Of a stretch of 64,000 nucleotides of DNA, positions 29,031 to 39,042 are shown one piece after another. The first letter of the stretch is position 1; every line of letters begins with the position of its first letter. This DNA is from Salinicoccus halitifaciens (GTDB lineage Bacteria > Bacillota > Bacilli > Staphylococcales > Salinicoccaceae). Under the pieces are notes generated by a model that was not told the origin of the DNA, ran no database searches, and was given only the letters and a program-made list of their open reading frames with translations. The stretch covers positions 434,001 through 498,000 of the forward strand of contig NZ_JAJNCU010000001.1 in assembly GCF_021026095.1 (NCBI RefSeq). The letters are read 5' to 3'. A program made the translations under genes and the position numbers.

Positions 29031-29714
29031 ATGGCAAGGATTGATACATTTTTGGTTATGAATATTGTACATACATTCAGCGATGTTATTACCATGCCTG
29101 TAATTGCCTTTATACTGCTGGCTATTTTCATCATCGGACTGGTGATGCAGCTTTTCTCCGAACGATTCAATTTTTATGGCCTGCTTTCAATCGCCGCCAT
29201 GGTCTTATTTTTCTCCGGTCACCTTTTGACTGGTGAAAACAACCTATGGGCGCTTGCATTGTTTGTCCTCGGCTCTTTCCTGGTGATTGTAGAGTTTTTT
29301 GTAATCGGTACCTTTTTAGGGATAATAGGCATAATTCTCCTTTTGCTGAGCATTGTGCTGGTCAGTGGGAATATGATTCTTTATTCGATATTTCTGCTGA
29401 TTATAATCATTATTGCATCTTTTATGGTGGTGGGTCTTATCAAATCCAAGAAAAGAAAAATTCCATTTTTGAACAGGTTGATTTTAAGCGATGCGACCGA
29501 TGCCGAATCCGGCTATACATCATTTGATGACCGGTCCGATCTTCTCGGGGTCACAGCGAAGACTGTAACACCGCTCAGGCCGTCGGGGACGATACGGTAT
29601 GGTGAGAAGCGGATTGATGCTGTTGCGGAAGGGTCTTACATCCCTGCAGACACTGAAGTGAAGGTCATACTCATTGAAAGTTCGAGGGTTGTTGTACGTC
29701 CGATTGAAGAATAG
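29031..29714 (+). CDS. NfeD-family membrane protein (YqeZ-like)
   Basis: 227 residues. Several hydrophobic helices fill the N-terminal 140 residues, followed by a C-terminal OB-fold NfeD domain (LLGVTAKTVTPLRPSGTIRYGEKRIDAV). NfeD proteins partner with stomatin/flotillin proteins, and floA follows directly. ATG 29031 has GGAGGGG at suitable spacing; ATG 29010 would place it inside the coding region. The N-terminal ClpP-like protease domain of long NfeD proteins is absent. Confidence 0.88.
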   Translation: MARIDTFLVMNIVHTFSDVITMPVIAFILLAIFIIGLVMQLFSERFNFYGLLSIAAMVLFFSGHLLTGENNLWALALFVLGSFLVIVEFFVIGTFLGIIGIILLLLSIVLVSGNMILYSIFLLIIIIIASFMVVGLIKSKKRKIPFLNRLILSDATDAESGYTSFDDRSDLLGVTAKTVTPLRPSGTIRYGEKRIDAVAEGSYIPADTEVKVILIESSRVVVRPIEE

Positions 29715-29737
29715 ATTAATTTAAAGGAGAGTTTTAT

Positions 29738-30745
29738 ATGGATCTTATGTTTATAGGTGGCGGATTATTAACGGTCATATTCCTGATCGTTATAGTATTC
29801 ATCATCCTGTCGTTCATCCTGTCATTTGTCCCGGTCGGCTTATGGATTTCAGCCATTTCCGCCGGAGTCAAAGTGGGTATCTTCTCACTGGTTGGGATGC
29901 GTCTCAGACGTGTCAAGCCGAAACGTGTCATTGAACCGATGATCAAAGGTGACAAGGCAGGCATCAAGCTGACCGTCAATCAGCTGGAGTCACACTTCCT
30001 TGCGGGTGGTAATGTCGACAGGGTCGTCGATGCACTGATCGCAGCCCAGCGTGCAGATATCAACTTGACATTCGAGCGTTGTGCGGCAATCGACCTTGCA
30101 GGCCGTGACGTGTTGGAAGCGGTTCAAATGAGTGTCAATCCGAAAGTGATCGAGACACCATTCATTGCAGGTGTGGCAATGGACGGTATTGAAGTTAAGG
30201 CAAAGGCGCGCATTACTGTACGTGCAAACATTGAACGTCTCGTCGGGGGTGCCGGTGAAGATACGATCGTCGCCCGTGTCGGTGAGGGTATCGTCTCCAC
30301 AATCGGTTCTTCGAACAAGCATTCCGACGTATTGGAAAACCCTGACCGTATTTCCCAGACTGTACTTTCAAAGGGCCTGGACTCAGGTACAGCGTTTGAG
30401 ATATTATCCATAGACATTGCGGATGTGGATATCGGCAAGAACATCGGAGCCGACCTCCAGACAGAGCAGGCGGTGGCCGATAAGAACATTGCACAGGCTA
30501 AAGCTGAAGAGCGCCGGGCGATGGCCGTAGCGCAGGAGCAGGAGATGAAAGCCCGCGTTCAGGAAATGAGGGCGAAAGTTGTGGAAGCGGAGTCGAAAGT
30601 GCCGCTCGCTTTTGCTGTAGCGCTTGAAAACGGCAATATCGGAGTAAGCGATTATTATGATCTTAAAAACGTCGAAGCAGATACAAACATGAGGGATTCC
30701 ATCAATAAGATGACAGATCCGTCTCGTTCCAAAGATGAAGAATAG
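29738..30745 (+). CDS. floA: Flotillin-like protein FloA
   Basis: 335 residues. Scaffold of functional membrane microdomains. N-terminal membrane-inserted hydrophobic segment (about residues 1-30), SPFH/PHB-like domain, and a Glu/Ala-rich coiled region ([36 protein letters not shown]). Located with the NfeD protein upstream and a charged membrane protein downstream, the same trio as Bacillus yqeZ-yqfA-yqfB by position. Confidence 0.96.
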   Translation: MDLMFIGGGLLTVIFLIVIVFIILSFILSFVPVGLWISAISAGVKVGIFSLVGMRLRRVKPKRVIEPMIKGDKAGIKLTVNQLESHFLAGGNVDRVVDALIAAQRADINLTFERCAAIDLAGRDVLEAVQMSVNPKVIETPFIAGVAMDGIEVKAKARITVRANIERLVGGAGEDTIVARVGEGIVSTIGSSNKHSDVLENPDRISQTVLSKGLDSGTAFEILSIDIADVDIGKNIGADLQTEQAVADKNIAQAKAEERRAMAVAQEQEMKARVQEMRAKVVEAESKVPLAFAVALENGNIGVSDYYDLKNVEADTNMRDSINKMTDPSRSKDEE

Positions 30746-30756
30746 GGCGTGATATC

Positions 30757-31473
30757 ATGGAAGTATTACTGCCTCTGTTAATATTTGCAGGCGGGGTAAT
30801 ATATTCACTTATAGCCAGCAGCGGGAATAAGAATGAAGAAAAAAGAGATATCGATCCGGATAAAATGGAAAGGCCGGGACGCTCGGCCCCGAGACCCCGG
30901 CAGCCGGAGGCGGGAAGGCGGGAACAGGGTCCGCGCGGCATGTTCGACGAGATGAAGCGCGAGTTCCAAAGTGAATATGAAAAAGCCATGGGGCGCACTG
31001 CAGGAGATACCGCAGGCGGTCCTGCCGAGACCGGTCGGGAAGGGCCCGCAAGACCGACCCGTGAAGATGTCAGACGCCGCGTTGATGAAGAACGGCGGAA
31101 GTTTGAAGCTGATCGCCAGCGGGAGAAGAAAGAAGCCTCAATGCGGGAGCGCTCGCGCGCTGAGGTCAACCGGGACAGAAAACCCGTTGAGAGAAAACAG
31201 AGCGAAAGAGCGGAACGGGCAAGAGAAAGAGTCCGCACCGGTGCTGTGGAAACCAAAGCTGAGCCTGTGGGCGCAATCGGAGGCGTGGGTGGCGAAATCA
31301 CCGATGAGGTGCGTTATTCATATGGTGACGACCGGACTTCGATACATGAAAAAGGAAAGAAACAGAGAACTTCATTTTCATCCAAGGACCTCACATTTGA
31401 TAACAAAGCCATTGTGAATGGCGTCGTCTTCAACGAAATATTGGGGAAACCAAGATCTCGTACCCGTAAATGA
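30757..31473 (+). CDS. Charged, largely disordered membrane-anchored protein following floA
   Basis: 238 residues, family not firmly recognised. One N-terminal hydrophobic segment (residues 3-20) and then a long, highly charged Arg/Glu/Gly/Pro-rich region with coiled-coil-like stretches, ending in a more ordered tail (FDNKAIVNGVVFNEILGKPR). Starts 12 bases after floA, so it is likely co-expressed and may act with the flotillin at the membrane. Local codon use is richer in GC because of the many Arg codons. Terminator follows. Confidence 0.75.
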   Translation: MEVLLPLLIFAGGVIYSLIASSGNKNEEKRDIDPDKMERPGRSAPRPRQPEAGRREQGPRGMFDEMKREFQSEYEKAMGRTAGDTAGGPAETGREGPARPTREDVRRRVDEERRKFEADRQREKKEASMRERSRAEVNRDRKPVERKQSERAERARERVRTGAVETKAEPVGAIGGVGGEITDEVRYSYGDDRTSIHEKGKKQRTSFSSKDLTFDNKAIVNGVVFNEILGKPRSRTRK

Positions 31474-31477
31474 TATG

Positions 31478-31506
31478 ATGACACACAGCATTGTGTGTCA
31501 TTTTTC
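31478..31506 (+). terminator. Terminator of the floA operon
   Basis: ATGACACACA-GCAT-TGTGTGTCAT followed by TTTTC. Confidence 0.85.
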
Positions 31507-31560
31507 ATGTTTCAAACAGGCGGGATTAGAGAATATGATAAATGAGCAGGAGGTGTAGAT

Positions 31561-31839
31561 ATGAATGTGGATATTAAAAAAGGTGAAAACATGTTCTTTG
31601 TCGGAGAAGATGAACTGAATCCGGAAGCATTTGTTTCCTATGTAGTCGACGAGGACGGAGATTTCATCATCGACAGTACCCAGGTCGCCAATCAGTTGAG
31701 CGGTCAGGGCATCGGCAGTGCGCTGGTTAATATGGTGGTCGAGTATGCCAAGGAAGAAGATAAGAGGATCGTCCCGGCATGCCCCTTCGCAAGGGCAGTT
31801 ATGGAGAGGGAAGAAGATTCGAAAAAAATGATAAAGTGA
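31561..31839 (+). CDS. GNAT-like N-acetyltransferase (COG2388 type)
   Basis: 92-residue minimal GNAT fold. The acetyl-CoA pyrophosphate loop is LSGQGIGSALV, followed by CPFARAVMER, characteristic of the short YidJ/GTLF-type acetyltransferases. The substrate is unknown. It is a single-gene unit bounded by terminators on both sides, with GGAGGTG upstream of ATG. Confidence 0.85.
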   Translation: MNVDIKKGENMFFVGEDELNPEAFVSYVVDEDGDFIIDSTQVANQLSGQGIGSALVNMVVEYAKEEDKRIVPACPFARAVMEREEDSKKMIK

Positions 31840-31868
31840 AATAAGCTCATAAGGGCTTATTTTTTTAT
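31840..31868 (+). terminator. Terminator after the small acetyltransferase gene
   Basis: AATAAGCTC-ATAA-GGGCTTATT with one wobble, followed by TTTTT. Confidence 0.85.
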
Positions 31869-31963
31869 TGTGCAGGCTGTGCCAGACCCGGCGAATTTAT
31901 TGCAGACGGGTTTCTATAATGGTAAATTTAAGGTAACCACAAATAAATTAAAGGGGTTTGTAC

Positions 31964-32902
31964 ATGCCTAATATAATAAATATAGACAGTCTCGAGGAGG
32001 CCCAGGCGCTCATCGGGGCGAATGATGCACATATTACATTTTTGGAAGATATGTTCGATGTCACCATCCATACGCTCGGCAATGAGATTACAGTGAGCGG
32101 GCAGGATGATGATAATGTCGAACTGGCAGAGGATGTGCTCATTCATTTGCTTAAAATCATCCAGCGGGGGATGAAAGTGAATTTGAGGGATGTTCAATCG
32201 GCATCAACCATGGCGAAGAACGGGACGATTGAGTATCTCCTTGATCTATATAATGAAGTGATTGCCAAAGACAATAAAGGCAAGGGCATACGTGCCAAAA
32301 CCACCGGACAAAGACTATATATTGAAAACATCAAACGGAGTGACCTCACCTTCGGCATCGGCCCGGCGGGGACAGGCAAGACGTTTCTTGCTGTTGTGCT
32401 TGCATGCCAGATGCTGAGGGAAGGCCAGGTCAAACGGATCGTTCTGACAAGGCCTGCCGTCGAAGCGGGGGAAAATCTCGGTTTCCTGCCGGGGGATCTG
32501 AAGGAGAAGGTGGACCCTTATTTAAGGCCGTTATATGATGGCCTGCACACCGTCCTCGGGACGGAGCAGACTGACCGTCTGGTGGAGCGCGGCGTCATCG
32601 AAGTTGCACCGCTCGCCTATATGAGGGGACGTACATTGAATGATGCATTCTGTATCCTCGACGAAGCGCAGAATACTACAGAAATGCAGATGAAAATGTT
32701 TCTGACCCGCCTCGGCTTCGGCTCAAAAATGGTCGTCACGGGAGATGAGACGCAGATAGACCTGCCGGGGGCGACTAAAAGCGGCCTGATAGAGGCTGTG
32801 AGAAGGCTTGATGATGTAAAGGGCGTCGCCATCAACCGCATGGACGAAACTGATGTAGTCAGACATCCGCTTGTTTCAAAAATCATTAAAGCTTATGAAT
32901 AG
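31964..32902 (+). CDS. phoH: PhoH family ATPase
   Basis: 312 residues. Walker A GPAGTGKTF, Walker B FCILDEAQNTT, with an N-terminal KH-like domain. PhoH proteins are predicted RNA-associated ATPases and co-occur with YbeY, the next gene. ATG 31964 follows AAAGGGG; TTG 31958 is less likely. First gene of phoH-ybeY-dgkA-cdd-era-recO. Confidence 0.95.
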   Translation: MPNIINIDSLEEAQALIGANDAHITFLEDMFDVTIHTLGNEITVSGQDDDNVELAEDVLIHLLKIIQRGMKVNLRDVQSASTMAKNGTIEYLLDLYNEVIAKDNKGKGIRAKTTGQRLYIENIKRSDLTFGIGPAGTGKTFLAVVLACQMLREGQVKRIVLTRPAVEAGENLGFLPGDLKEKVDPYLRPLYDGLHTVLGTEQTDRLVERGVIEVAPLAYMRGRTLNDAFCILDEAQNTTEMQMKMFLTRLGFGSKMVVTGDETQIDLPGATKSGLIEAVRRLDDVKGVAINRMDETDVVRHPLVSKIIKAYE

Positions 32903-32911
32903 GGGTGCACT

Positions 32912-33376
32912 ATGCTGACAGTCGATTTTATAGATGAAGAAGAGTTTACTTCCGGAAGCGAAAGGGATGAAATCAGCCGTTTGCTGAACTTCGCCTACGA
33001 AGAGCTGGAAGCCGGTTCAGATGCGGAAATCAGTGTGTCGTTTGTTGACAATGAGGCGATACGTGAGCTCAACCATCAGTACAGGGATAAAGACCAGGTG
33101 ACTGATGTCATTTCATTTGCCATGGAAGATGATGAATTCAACCTGATACATGAAGAAGCACCGAGGGCGCTCGGTGACATCATCATCTCCACCGGCCGCG
33201 CCAGGGAGCAGGCGGAAGATTACGGGCACAGTTACCGGCGCGAGTTATTGTTCCTGTCACTTCACGGTTTCCTTCATCTGCTCGGATATGACCATATGGA
33301 AGAAGCGGATGAAAGAGAAATGAACCGGATGCAGGATGAGATCCTGGAAAAATTCGGTGTATCGAGAGATGAGTGA
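32912..33376 (+). CDS. ybeY: rRNA maturation endonuclease YbeY
   Basis: 154 residues. Zinc-dependent single-strand RNase involved in 16S 3' end maturation and ribosome quality control. The metal triad HGFLHLLGYDH (HxxxHxxxxxH) is intact. Its end overlaps dgkA by four bases. Confidence 0.97.
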   Translation: MLTVDFIDEEEFTSGSERDEISRLLNFAYEELEAGSDAEISVSFVDNEAIRELNHQYRDKDQVTDVISFAMEDDEFNLIHEEAPRALGDIIISTGRAREQAEDYGHSYRRELLFLSLHGFLHLLGYDHMEEADEREMNRMQDEILEKFGVSRDE

Positions 33377-33726
33377 GGATGAAGCGTTTTAAATATGCGC
33401 TTCAGGGGATCAGGGTCCTGTTTGATAAGGATCATCATTTCGCGGTGCATTTGCTGTTTGCTTTGCTTGTTGCAGCAGCCGGCTTTTTATTCGGACTGAA
33501 CACGCTGGAATGGCTTTTCATCATCGGTGCGGTCTTCATCGTGCTGATCAGTGAGGTCGTCAACACAAGCGTTGAGTATACGGTGGATCTCGTGACGGAT
33601 GAATTCCACGAGCTTGCAAAGCGTGCTAAGGACACTTCAGCCCTTGCTGTGCTGCTTGCATCGCTGTATGCGGCAATAACGGGATTGATCATCTTCATCC
33701 CGAAAATAATTGTTTTTTTTACTTAG
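33373..33726 (+). CDS. dgkA: Undecaprenol kinase / diacylglycerol kinase family
   Basis: 117-residue integral membrane kinase with three predicted helices. The signature EVVNTSVEYTVD carries the catalytic and metal-binding Glu residues. In Gram-positives this family phosphorylates undecaprenol, recycling the cell-wall carrier lipid. GTG 33373 overlapping ybeY is chosen; ATG 33379 has its SD too close. Confidence 0.94.
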   Translation: MRMKRFKYALQGIRVLFDKDHHFAVHLLFALLVAAAGFLFGLNTLEWLFIIGAVFIVLISEVVNTSVEYTVDLVTDEFHELAKRAKDTSALAVLLASLYAAITGLIIFIPKIIVFFT

Positions 33727-33738
33727 GAGAGTGAATAC

Positions 33739-34152
33739 ATGAACGACGGGATTTTTAAGGAAGAATGGCTGGCGGAAGCCATTGAAGCACAGAGCCGCGC
33801 CTACACACCTTACTCGAATTTCAATGTGGGTGCATTGCTTGTGACTGAAGATGACCAGTATATATACGGTGCAAATATAGAAAATGCATCATACCCCGCG
33901 ACGATCTGCGCTGAACGCAGCGCTTTGGTGAGTGCTTATTCGAACAACATCACGGAGTTCAAGGCACTCGTCGTCGTAACGGATTCGAATGAGGCAGCAA
34001 GCCCGTGCGGCATATGCCGCCAGGTCATGAAGGAGCTCTGCCACGATGACATGCCGGTATATCTGACCAGCAAAACCGGAAAAGTGATCAAACGCACAGT
34101 GGATGATCTGCTGCCGCTGGGCTTCTCAGGGAAGGATATGGAAAATGAGTGA
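33739..34152 (+). CDS. cdd: Cytidine deaminase
   Basis: 137 residues. Converts (deoxy)cytidine to (deoxy)uridine in salvage. The zinc site is CAERSAL and PCGICRQ, with the catalytic Glu in CAE. The stop overlaps the era start codon region by eight bases, giving coupling. Confidence 0.97.
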   Translation: MNDGIFKEEWLAEAIEAQSRAYTPYSNFNVGALLVTEDDQYIYGANIENASYPATICAERSALVSAYSNNITEFKALVVVTDSNEAASPCGICRQVMKELCHDDMPVYLTSKTGKVIKRTVDDLLPLGFSGKDMENE

Positions 34153-35053
34153 AGATAAATTCAAATCAGGCTTCATCAGCATCATCGGCCGGCCGAATGT
34201 AGGAAAATCAACCTTTATGAACAAAGTGCTGGGCCAAAAGGTTGCGATAATGTCCGATAAGCCGCAGACAACGAGGAATAAAATACAGGGTGTCTACACG
34301 ACCGGCCAATCACAGATGATCTTCATCGATACACCGGGCATCCATAAACCAAAGCACCAGCTCGGTGAGCATATGATGAAAGTCGCCCGCAATACACTGA
34401 GGGAGACGGAAGTGATCCTTTTCATCATCAATGTTGCAGAGGAAATCGGCAGGGGTGATGAATTCATCATCGAGATGCTTAAAAACACAACGACACCGAT
34501 CATCCTGGTCCTGAATAAGATAGATCTTGTACACCCCGATGATCTGATCAAACAGATTGAAGTATATAAAGATACGCTGGAATTCAGCGAAATCGTGCCG
34601 ATATCTGCACTGCAGGGCAATAATGTCGATAAGCTTCTTGAAGTCATAGAGAGCTACCTGCCCGAAGGGCCGATGTATTACCCTGAAGACAGGGTGACCG
34701 ACCACCCCGAGCATTTCATAGTCAGTGAGCTCATACGTGAAAAAGCACTGCATCTGACGAGCCAGGAAATCCCCCATGCCATCGGTGTGGAAGTGGAAAA
34801 GATGAAGGCGAATGAAGAAGGCGGCAAGGTACATGTGCAGGCCACGATCTATGTGGAACGTGAGTCGCAAAAAGGCATGGTCATCGGTAAGGGCGGCAAG
34901 ATGCTCAAGGAAATCGGCAAACTGGCAAGGGTCGATATAGAGAATCTTCTTGGCAGCAAAGTCTATCTTGAACTGTGGGTGAAAGTACAGAAGGACTGGC
35001 GCAATAAAACAAACTTCATACGTTCACTTGGCTACAGGGATGATGAATACTAG
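34145..35053 (+). CDS. era: Ribosome assembly GTPase Era
   Basis: 302 residues. Binds the 3' end of 16S rRNA and guides 30S maturation. GTPase motifs [23 protein letters not shown]-terminal KH domain with [16 protein letters not shown] 34145 within cdd is preferred; upstream in-frame sequence is only cdd out of frame. Confidence 0.98.
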   Translation: MSEDKFKSGFISIIGRPNVGKSTFMNKVLGQKVAIMSDKPQTTRNKIQGVYTTGQSQMIFIDTPGIHKPKHQLGEHMMKVARNTLRETEVILFIINVAEEIGRGDEFIIEMLKNTTTPIILVLNKIDLVHPDDLIKQIEVYKDTLEFSEIVPISALQGNNVDKLLEVIESYLPEGPMYYPEDRVTDHPEHFIVSELIREKALHLTSQEIPHAIGVEVEKMKANEEGGKVHVQATIYVERESQKGMVIGKGGKMLKEIGKLARVDIENLLGSKVYLELWVKVQKDWRNKTNFIRSLGYRDDEY

Positions 35054-35061
35054 GTGATGAG

Positions 35062-35832
35062 ATGATATATCAGCAAAAAGGCGTAATGATCCGGCAGACG
35101 AATTACAGTGAGTCCAGCCGGATCATTACTATTTTAAATGAAGATGGCGTGATGGTGCCACTGATGGCCCGCGGCTTCAACAAACCGAAAAGCCCGTTCA
35201 TCGTTCTACGGCAGGGTTTCAAGGAGGCGCTGTTCACCTATAACCGCTTCAAGGGCATCGGCACGCTGAACGAAGTGGATGTGATCTCCCACTTCAAGGG
35301 CATCAACGAGGATTTTGAGCTGTTCTCCTATGGCAGTTATATAATGGAATTTGTGACGCGTATATTGAATGACGAGGATGTTACGCCGAAGAACTTCGAA
35401 CTGCTTATGAAAGGTTTTAAATTGCTTGAAAAGAAGGAAGAAAACGAGAAAAATGCGACAACATCGATGGTGGCCATCAAGTTGATGCCTCAGTACGGCA
35501 TCGAAATCAATGTGGATGAGTGCGCACTTTGCGGAAGCAGGGCGTATGACACTTTCAGCCATTACTCATTTATATACCACAGTGTAATATGTGATCACTG
35601 CGCAAATGAGGAAACGCTGGAGCGGACGGTGAACATCGGCAACCGGATCATATATCTGGCTGCATATATGAAAAACGTCAAGCTGGATCTGATCAACTCG
35701 ATCAATGTCACCCCGGAAAACGGCAGACGGCTGCTGAATTTCACGGAACTGATCTATGATGAATATGCCGGGGTGTATTTCAAGGCAAGGAAGATGGTCA
35801 AAGGCATGACCGGCCCGGATGAGAGCTCCTGA
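35062..35832 (+). CDS. recO: DNA repair protein RecO
   Basis: 256 residues. Loads RecA onto SSB-coated DNA together with RecR. N-terminal OB-fold (VMIRQTNYSESSRIITILNEDG) and the C-terminal domain with Cys pairs CALC and CDHC that could bind zinc. Last gene of the phoH-era operon. Confidence 0.95.
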   Translation: MIYQQKGVMIRQTNYSESSRIITILNEDGVMVPLMARGFNKPKSPFIVLRQGFKEALFTYNRFKGIGTLNEVDVISHFKGINEDFELFSYGSYIMEFVTRILNDEDVTPKNFELLMKGFKLLEKKEENEKNATTSMVAIKLMPQYGIEINVDECALCGSRAYDTFSHYSFIYHSVICDHCANEETLERTVNIGNRIIYLAAYMKNVKLDLINSINVTPENGRRLLNFTELIYDEYAGVYFKARKMVKGMTGPDESS

Positions 35833-35861
35833 CTGTTCCATATATGAGACAGAAAGACATG

Positions 35862-35902
35862 AAAAAGAACAGGTGACGGATTTTCCATCGCCTGTTCTTC
35901 AT
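35862..35902. terminator. Terminator between recO and glyS
   Basis: 12-pair hairpin AAGAACAGGTGA / TCGCCTGTTCTT with one wobble. The A-run on the left gives minus-strand glyS a U-tail; the plus-strand tail is weak. Confidence 0.75.
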
Positions 35903-35911
35903 ATTGCTTGT

Positions 35912-37288
35912 TTAGAACTTGATTCTTTCCTTCAGGAAGCCGCTCACTTCATCAATCGGCATCCTCGTCTGTTCCATCGTATCCCTTTCACGCACTGTCA
36001 CCATGTTGTCCTCCAGTGAATCGAAGTCGAATGTGATGCAGTAAGGTGTACCGATTTCATCCTGACGGCGGTATCTCTTACCGATCGACTGTGATTCGTC
36101 AAACTCCACGTTGAAATCAGGTGCCAATTTTTCATAGACTTTGATGGCATCCTCACTCAACTTCTTAGATAACGGCAGGACTGCTGCCTTGAATGGCGCA
36201 AGACTCGGGTGGAATCTCATGACCGTCCTGGATTCACCGTTTTCGAGTGTTTCCTCCTCATAAGCATCACTCATGAAGGCGAGTGTCACACGGTCGAGTC
36301 CGAGAGCCGGCTCGATGACGAACGGGATGAATTTCTCGCCTGATTCCTGATCATGGTAAGTCATATCTTCGTTCGAGTGTTCCATGTGCTGCTTCAAGTC
36401 AAAGTTTGTACGGCTCGCAATGCCCCACAGCTCTCCCCAGCCGAACGGGAATTTATATTCGATATCCGTTGTGGCATTCGAATAGTGGGAAAGCTCATCC
36501 TCATCATGATCACGCATGCGCAGGTTGTCTTCTGCAAGACCGAGTTCAAGGAGCCAGTTCTGACAGAAATCTTTCCAGTATTTCTGCCATTCGACTTCGG
36601 TGCCCGGCTGACAGAAGAATTCAAGTTCCATCTGTTCGAATTCCCTCGTTCTGAAGATGAAGTTGCCCGGTGTGATTTCGTTACGGAATGATTTACCGAT
36701 CATGCCGATGCCGAAAGGCAGCTTTTTGCGCATCGTCCTCTGGACATTTTTATAGTTTACAAAGATGCCCTGGGCCGTTTCAGGACGCAGGAAAATTTCG
36801 TTTGTCGACGATTCCGTCACACCCTGGAATGTTTTGAACATCAGGTTGAACTGGCGGATGTCGGTGTAATCATGTGCACCGCAGGTCGGGCAGTTGATTT
36901 CACGCTCATCGATGATGTTTTTCATCTCATCGAAGCTCAAACCGTCGGCCACAAAAGTATCGTCTTCTTTTTGAACCACATTTTCGATGAGTTTATCTGC
37001 ACGGTGACGGCTTTTACATTCCTTGCAGTCGATCATCGGGTCATTGAAGTTGTTCAAATGTCCCGAAGCTTCCCATGTTTTCGGGTTCATGAGGATCGCA
37101 GCATCGACACCCACGTTGTACGGGGATTCCTGGATGAACTTTTTCCACCAGGCGGCTTTCACGTTGTTCTTAAGCTCGATGCCGAGCGGACCGTAGTCCC
37201 ATGTGTTGGCAAGGCCGCCGTAAATTTCACTTCCCGGGAATACAAATCCTCGTGATTTTGATAAATTGACAATTTTGTCCATGTCCAT
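35912..37288 (-). CDS. glyS: Glycyl-tRNA synthetase (homodimeric type)
   Basis: 458 residues. Class II synthetase of the alpha2 (eukaryote/archaea-like) type, as in Staphylococcus, unlike the GlyQ/GlyS pair of Bacillus. Motifs: [14 protein letters not shown] at the start, [25 protein letters not shown] (motif 2 region), and the anticodon domain with the [28 protein letters not shown] tail. The start at 37288 has AAGGAGTGG upstream. Expression is controlled by the upstream T-box. Confidence 0.98.
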   Translation of the reverse strand: MDMDKIVNLSKSRGFVFPGSEIYGGLANTWDYGPLGIELKNNVKAAWWKKFIQESPYNVGVDAAILMNPKTWEASGHLNNFNDPMIDCKECKSRHRADKLIENVVQKEDDTFVADGLSFDEMKNIIDEREINCPTCGAHDYTDIRQFNLMFKTFQGVTESSTNEIFLRPETAQGIFVNYKNVQRTMRKKLPFGIGMIGKSFRNEITPGNFIFRTREFEQMELEFFCQPGTEVEWQKYWKDFCQNWLLELGLAEDNLRMRDHDEDELSHYSNATTDIEYKFPFGWGELWGIASRTNFDLKQHMEHSNEDMTYHDQESGEKFIPFVIEPALGLDRVTLAFMSDAYEEETLENGESRTVMRFHPSLAPFKAAVLPLSKKLSEDAIKVYEKLAPDFNVEFDESQSIGKRYRRQDEIGTPYCITFDFDSLEDNMVTVRERDTMEQTRMPIDEVSGFLKERIKF

Positions 37289-37317
37289 AAATACCACTCC
37301 TTAAAATAATTTTGAAT

Positions 37318-37361
37318 ATAAAAAAGTCCCAGGACAGCCGATGAAATGCTGTCCTGGGACG
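37318..37361 (-). terminator. T-box terminator of glyS
   Basis: 13-bp perfect stem (GTCCCAGGACAGC / GCTGTCCTGGGAC) with a 9-base loop and U-run on the minus strand. It is mutually exclusive with the antiterminator formed by the T-box sequence. Confidence 0.95.
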
Positions 37362-37489
37362 AGTTTATACCCGCGGTTCCACCCAAATTAGTGTTTCCAC
37401 TCACTTTTAATATACAATTTCATGTTAAATAATTCATATATGCCATTTACAGATGTTAAGCTCACACCGTCCTTAACTCGCTTAAGCCC
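37318..37489 (-). promoter_or_regulatory. T-box riboswitch (tRNA-Gly) upstream of glyS
   Basis: On the minus strand the canonical T-box GGGTGGAACCGCGGG lies at 37384-37370, followed by the terminator. The Stem I apical element (AAGGACGGTGTGAGCTT) closely resembles that of known glycyl T-boxes. A GGC codon (37444-37442) followed by A is in the place of the specifier. Uncharged tRNA-Gly would stabilise the antiterminator. The lower half of Stem I is hard to draw because the best promoter overlaps it. Confidence 0.93.
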
Positions 37490-37518
37490 ATTATATAAAA
37501 TGTTAATTGGAAGTGCAA
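37490..37518 (-). promoter_or_regulatory. glyS promoter
   Basis: On the minus strand TTGCAC, 17-base spacer, TATAAT. A start about seven bases downstream of the -10 (near 37483) would leave a leader of about 195 bases. Confidence 0.75.
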
Positions 37519-37582
37519 ACATTTCATTGTATTTCTTTATCTTTCAAGATGTATTATAATTATTGATATTGGGAGTGAGGCC

Positions 37583-38200
37583 ATGGAACTGAACAGCAGG
37601 CAGGAAAAGATATTGAAAATCGTCAAGCAGCACGGACCGATAACCGGGAGCAAAATCGCTGAACAGCTGTCTTTGACAAGAGCAACTTTAAGGCCGGACC
37701 TTGCAATTTTGACCATGAGCGGTTATCTGGATGCCCGCCCACGCGTCGGGTATTTTTATACCGGCAAGGAACCGGAGGAAATATTAACCACCAAAATCCG
37801 GAATATTCTGGTCAGGGATGTACAAAGCCTGCCGATTTTGATCAAAGAGGACACATCCATCTATGAAGCCATTGTAAAGATGTTCCTTGAAGATGTGGGT
37901 ACATTGTATGCCATAGATGATGACAGGGAACTGGTCGGCGTCATATCCCGGAAAGACCTTCTGAAAGGCACGATGGGGAAGAATGATATCGAGAAGACAC
38001 CTGTGAGCATCATCATGACCCGCAAGCCCCATATCACGACATGCTATCCGAACGATCTTCTGATTTATGCGGCGAACCAGCTGATAGAAAAACAGATCGA
38101 TTCCATACCGGTAATAGATAAGGAAGACGGCAGAGAAGTGGTGATCGGCAGAATCACCAAAACCAATATCACAAGAGTGTTCGTCAATTTAATGGAATAA
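37583..38200 (+). CDS. ccpN: CcpN family transcriptional repressor
   Basis: 205 residues. N-terminal winged HTH ([31 protein letters not shown]) and two CBS domains that sense nucleotides. In Bacillus CcpN represses gluconeogenic genes gapB and pckA under glycolytic conditions. It precedes ppsR as in Bacillus (yqzB-yqfL), consistent with control of the pyruvate/PEP node. Confidence 0.93.
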   Translation: MELNSRQEKILKIVKQHGPITGSKIAEQLSLTRATLRPDLAILTMSGYLDARPRVGYFYTGKEPEEILTTKIRNILVRDVQSLPILIKEDTSIYEAIVKMFLEDVGTLYAIDDDRELVGVISRKDLLKGTMGKNDIEKTPVSIIMTRKPHITTCYPNDLLIYAANQLIEKQIDSIPVIDKEDGREVVIGRITKTNITRVFVNLME

Positions 38201-38211
38201 GGAGTGTCCCT

Positions 38212-39036
38212 ATGTCTAATATAAAAATAATCATTGCATCGGACTCGGTCGGGGAAACAGGTGAACTTGTCGCAAAGGCTGCTTTGGCCCAGTTTGATAT
38301 AGACAGTACTTCCGATGTGCTGATCAAATATCCTTATATCGATTCCGAAGACAATATAGATGATGTCGTCGATCTTGCCAAAAGCAAGGGAGCGACTGTG
38401 GTTTTCACGATCATAACCCCGGAGCTCAGGCAGTATATCAAAGAAGAACTGAAGAAGGAAAATATTCCGTCGGTGGATGTGATGGGCCCCCTTATGTCGA
38501 TTTTGGAAGGCAAGACTGAAGCGGAGCCATATTATGAACCGGGCCGTGTGCATAAGCTGGACGAAGATTATTTCCAAAAGATTGAAGCGATCGAATTTGC
38601 AGTGAAATATGATGACGGCAAGGACGCAGGCGGTCTTGACAAGGCGGATATCGTCCTGATCGGTGTTTCAAGGACTTCGAAGACACCTTTGTCCCAGTAT
38701 TTGGCGCTGAAAAAATATAAAGTCATGAATATGCCCCTTGTGCCTGAAGTGACGCCGCCGAAAGAGTTGTTTGAAATCCCCAAGTCCAAATGCATCGGAC
38801 TCAGGATCAAATCCTCTTCACTCAATAAGATCAGAAAAGAAAGGCTGACCCAGCTGGGTCTGAAAGACACGGCAAGTTATGCCAGGGATGAAAGGATAGA
38901 AGAGGAATTAGCATATTTCGACTCGATCATTGAAAAGATAGGCTGTCCTGTCATCGATGTCTCTGAAAAAGCCATTGAAGAAACCGCAAATGAAATTATG
39001 AAATACGTTGATGGCAAAATAGATATCAAAGGGTGA
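38212..39036 (+). CDS. ppsR: Pyruvate, phosphate dikinase regulatory protein (DUF299)
   Basis: 274 residues. Bifunctional ADP-dependent kinase and Pi-dependent phosphorylase that switches PPDK or PEP synthase on and off. P-loop-like motif [15 protein letters not shown] at about residues 155-169 and N-terminal SDSVGETGE are family hallmarks. Co-transcribed with ccpN, 11 bases apart. The target enzyme gene is not in the window. Confidence 0.94.
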   Translation: MSNIKIIIASDSVGETGELVAKAALAQFDIDSTSDVLIKYPYIDSEDNIDDVVDLAKSKGATVVFTIITPELRQYIKEELKKENIPSVDVMGPLMSILEGKTEAEPYYEPGRVHKLDEDYFQKIEAIEFAVKYDDGKDAGGLDKADIVLIGVSRTSKTPLSQYLALKKYKVMNMPLVPEVTPPKELFEIPKSKCIGLRIKSSSLNKIRKERLTQLGLKDTASYARDERIEEELAYFDSIIEKIGCPVIDVSEKAIEETANEIMKYVDGKIDIKG

Positions 39037-39042
39037 TGGCTT

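Noticed and set aside
30702-31301. 199-codon minus-strand frame
   Set aside because: Antisense to the charged protein after floA; open only because of the Arg/Glu codon bias of that gene.
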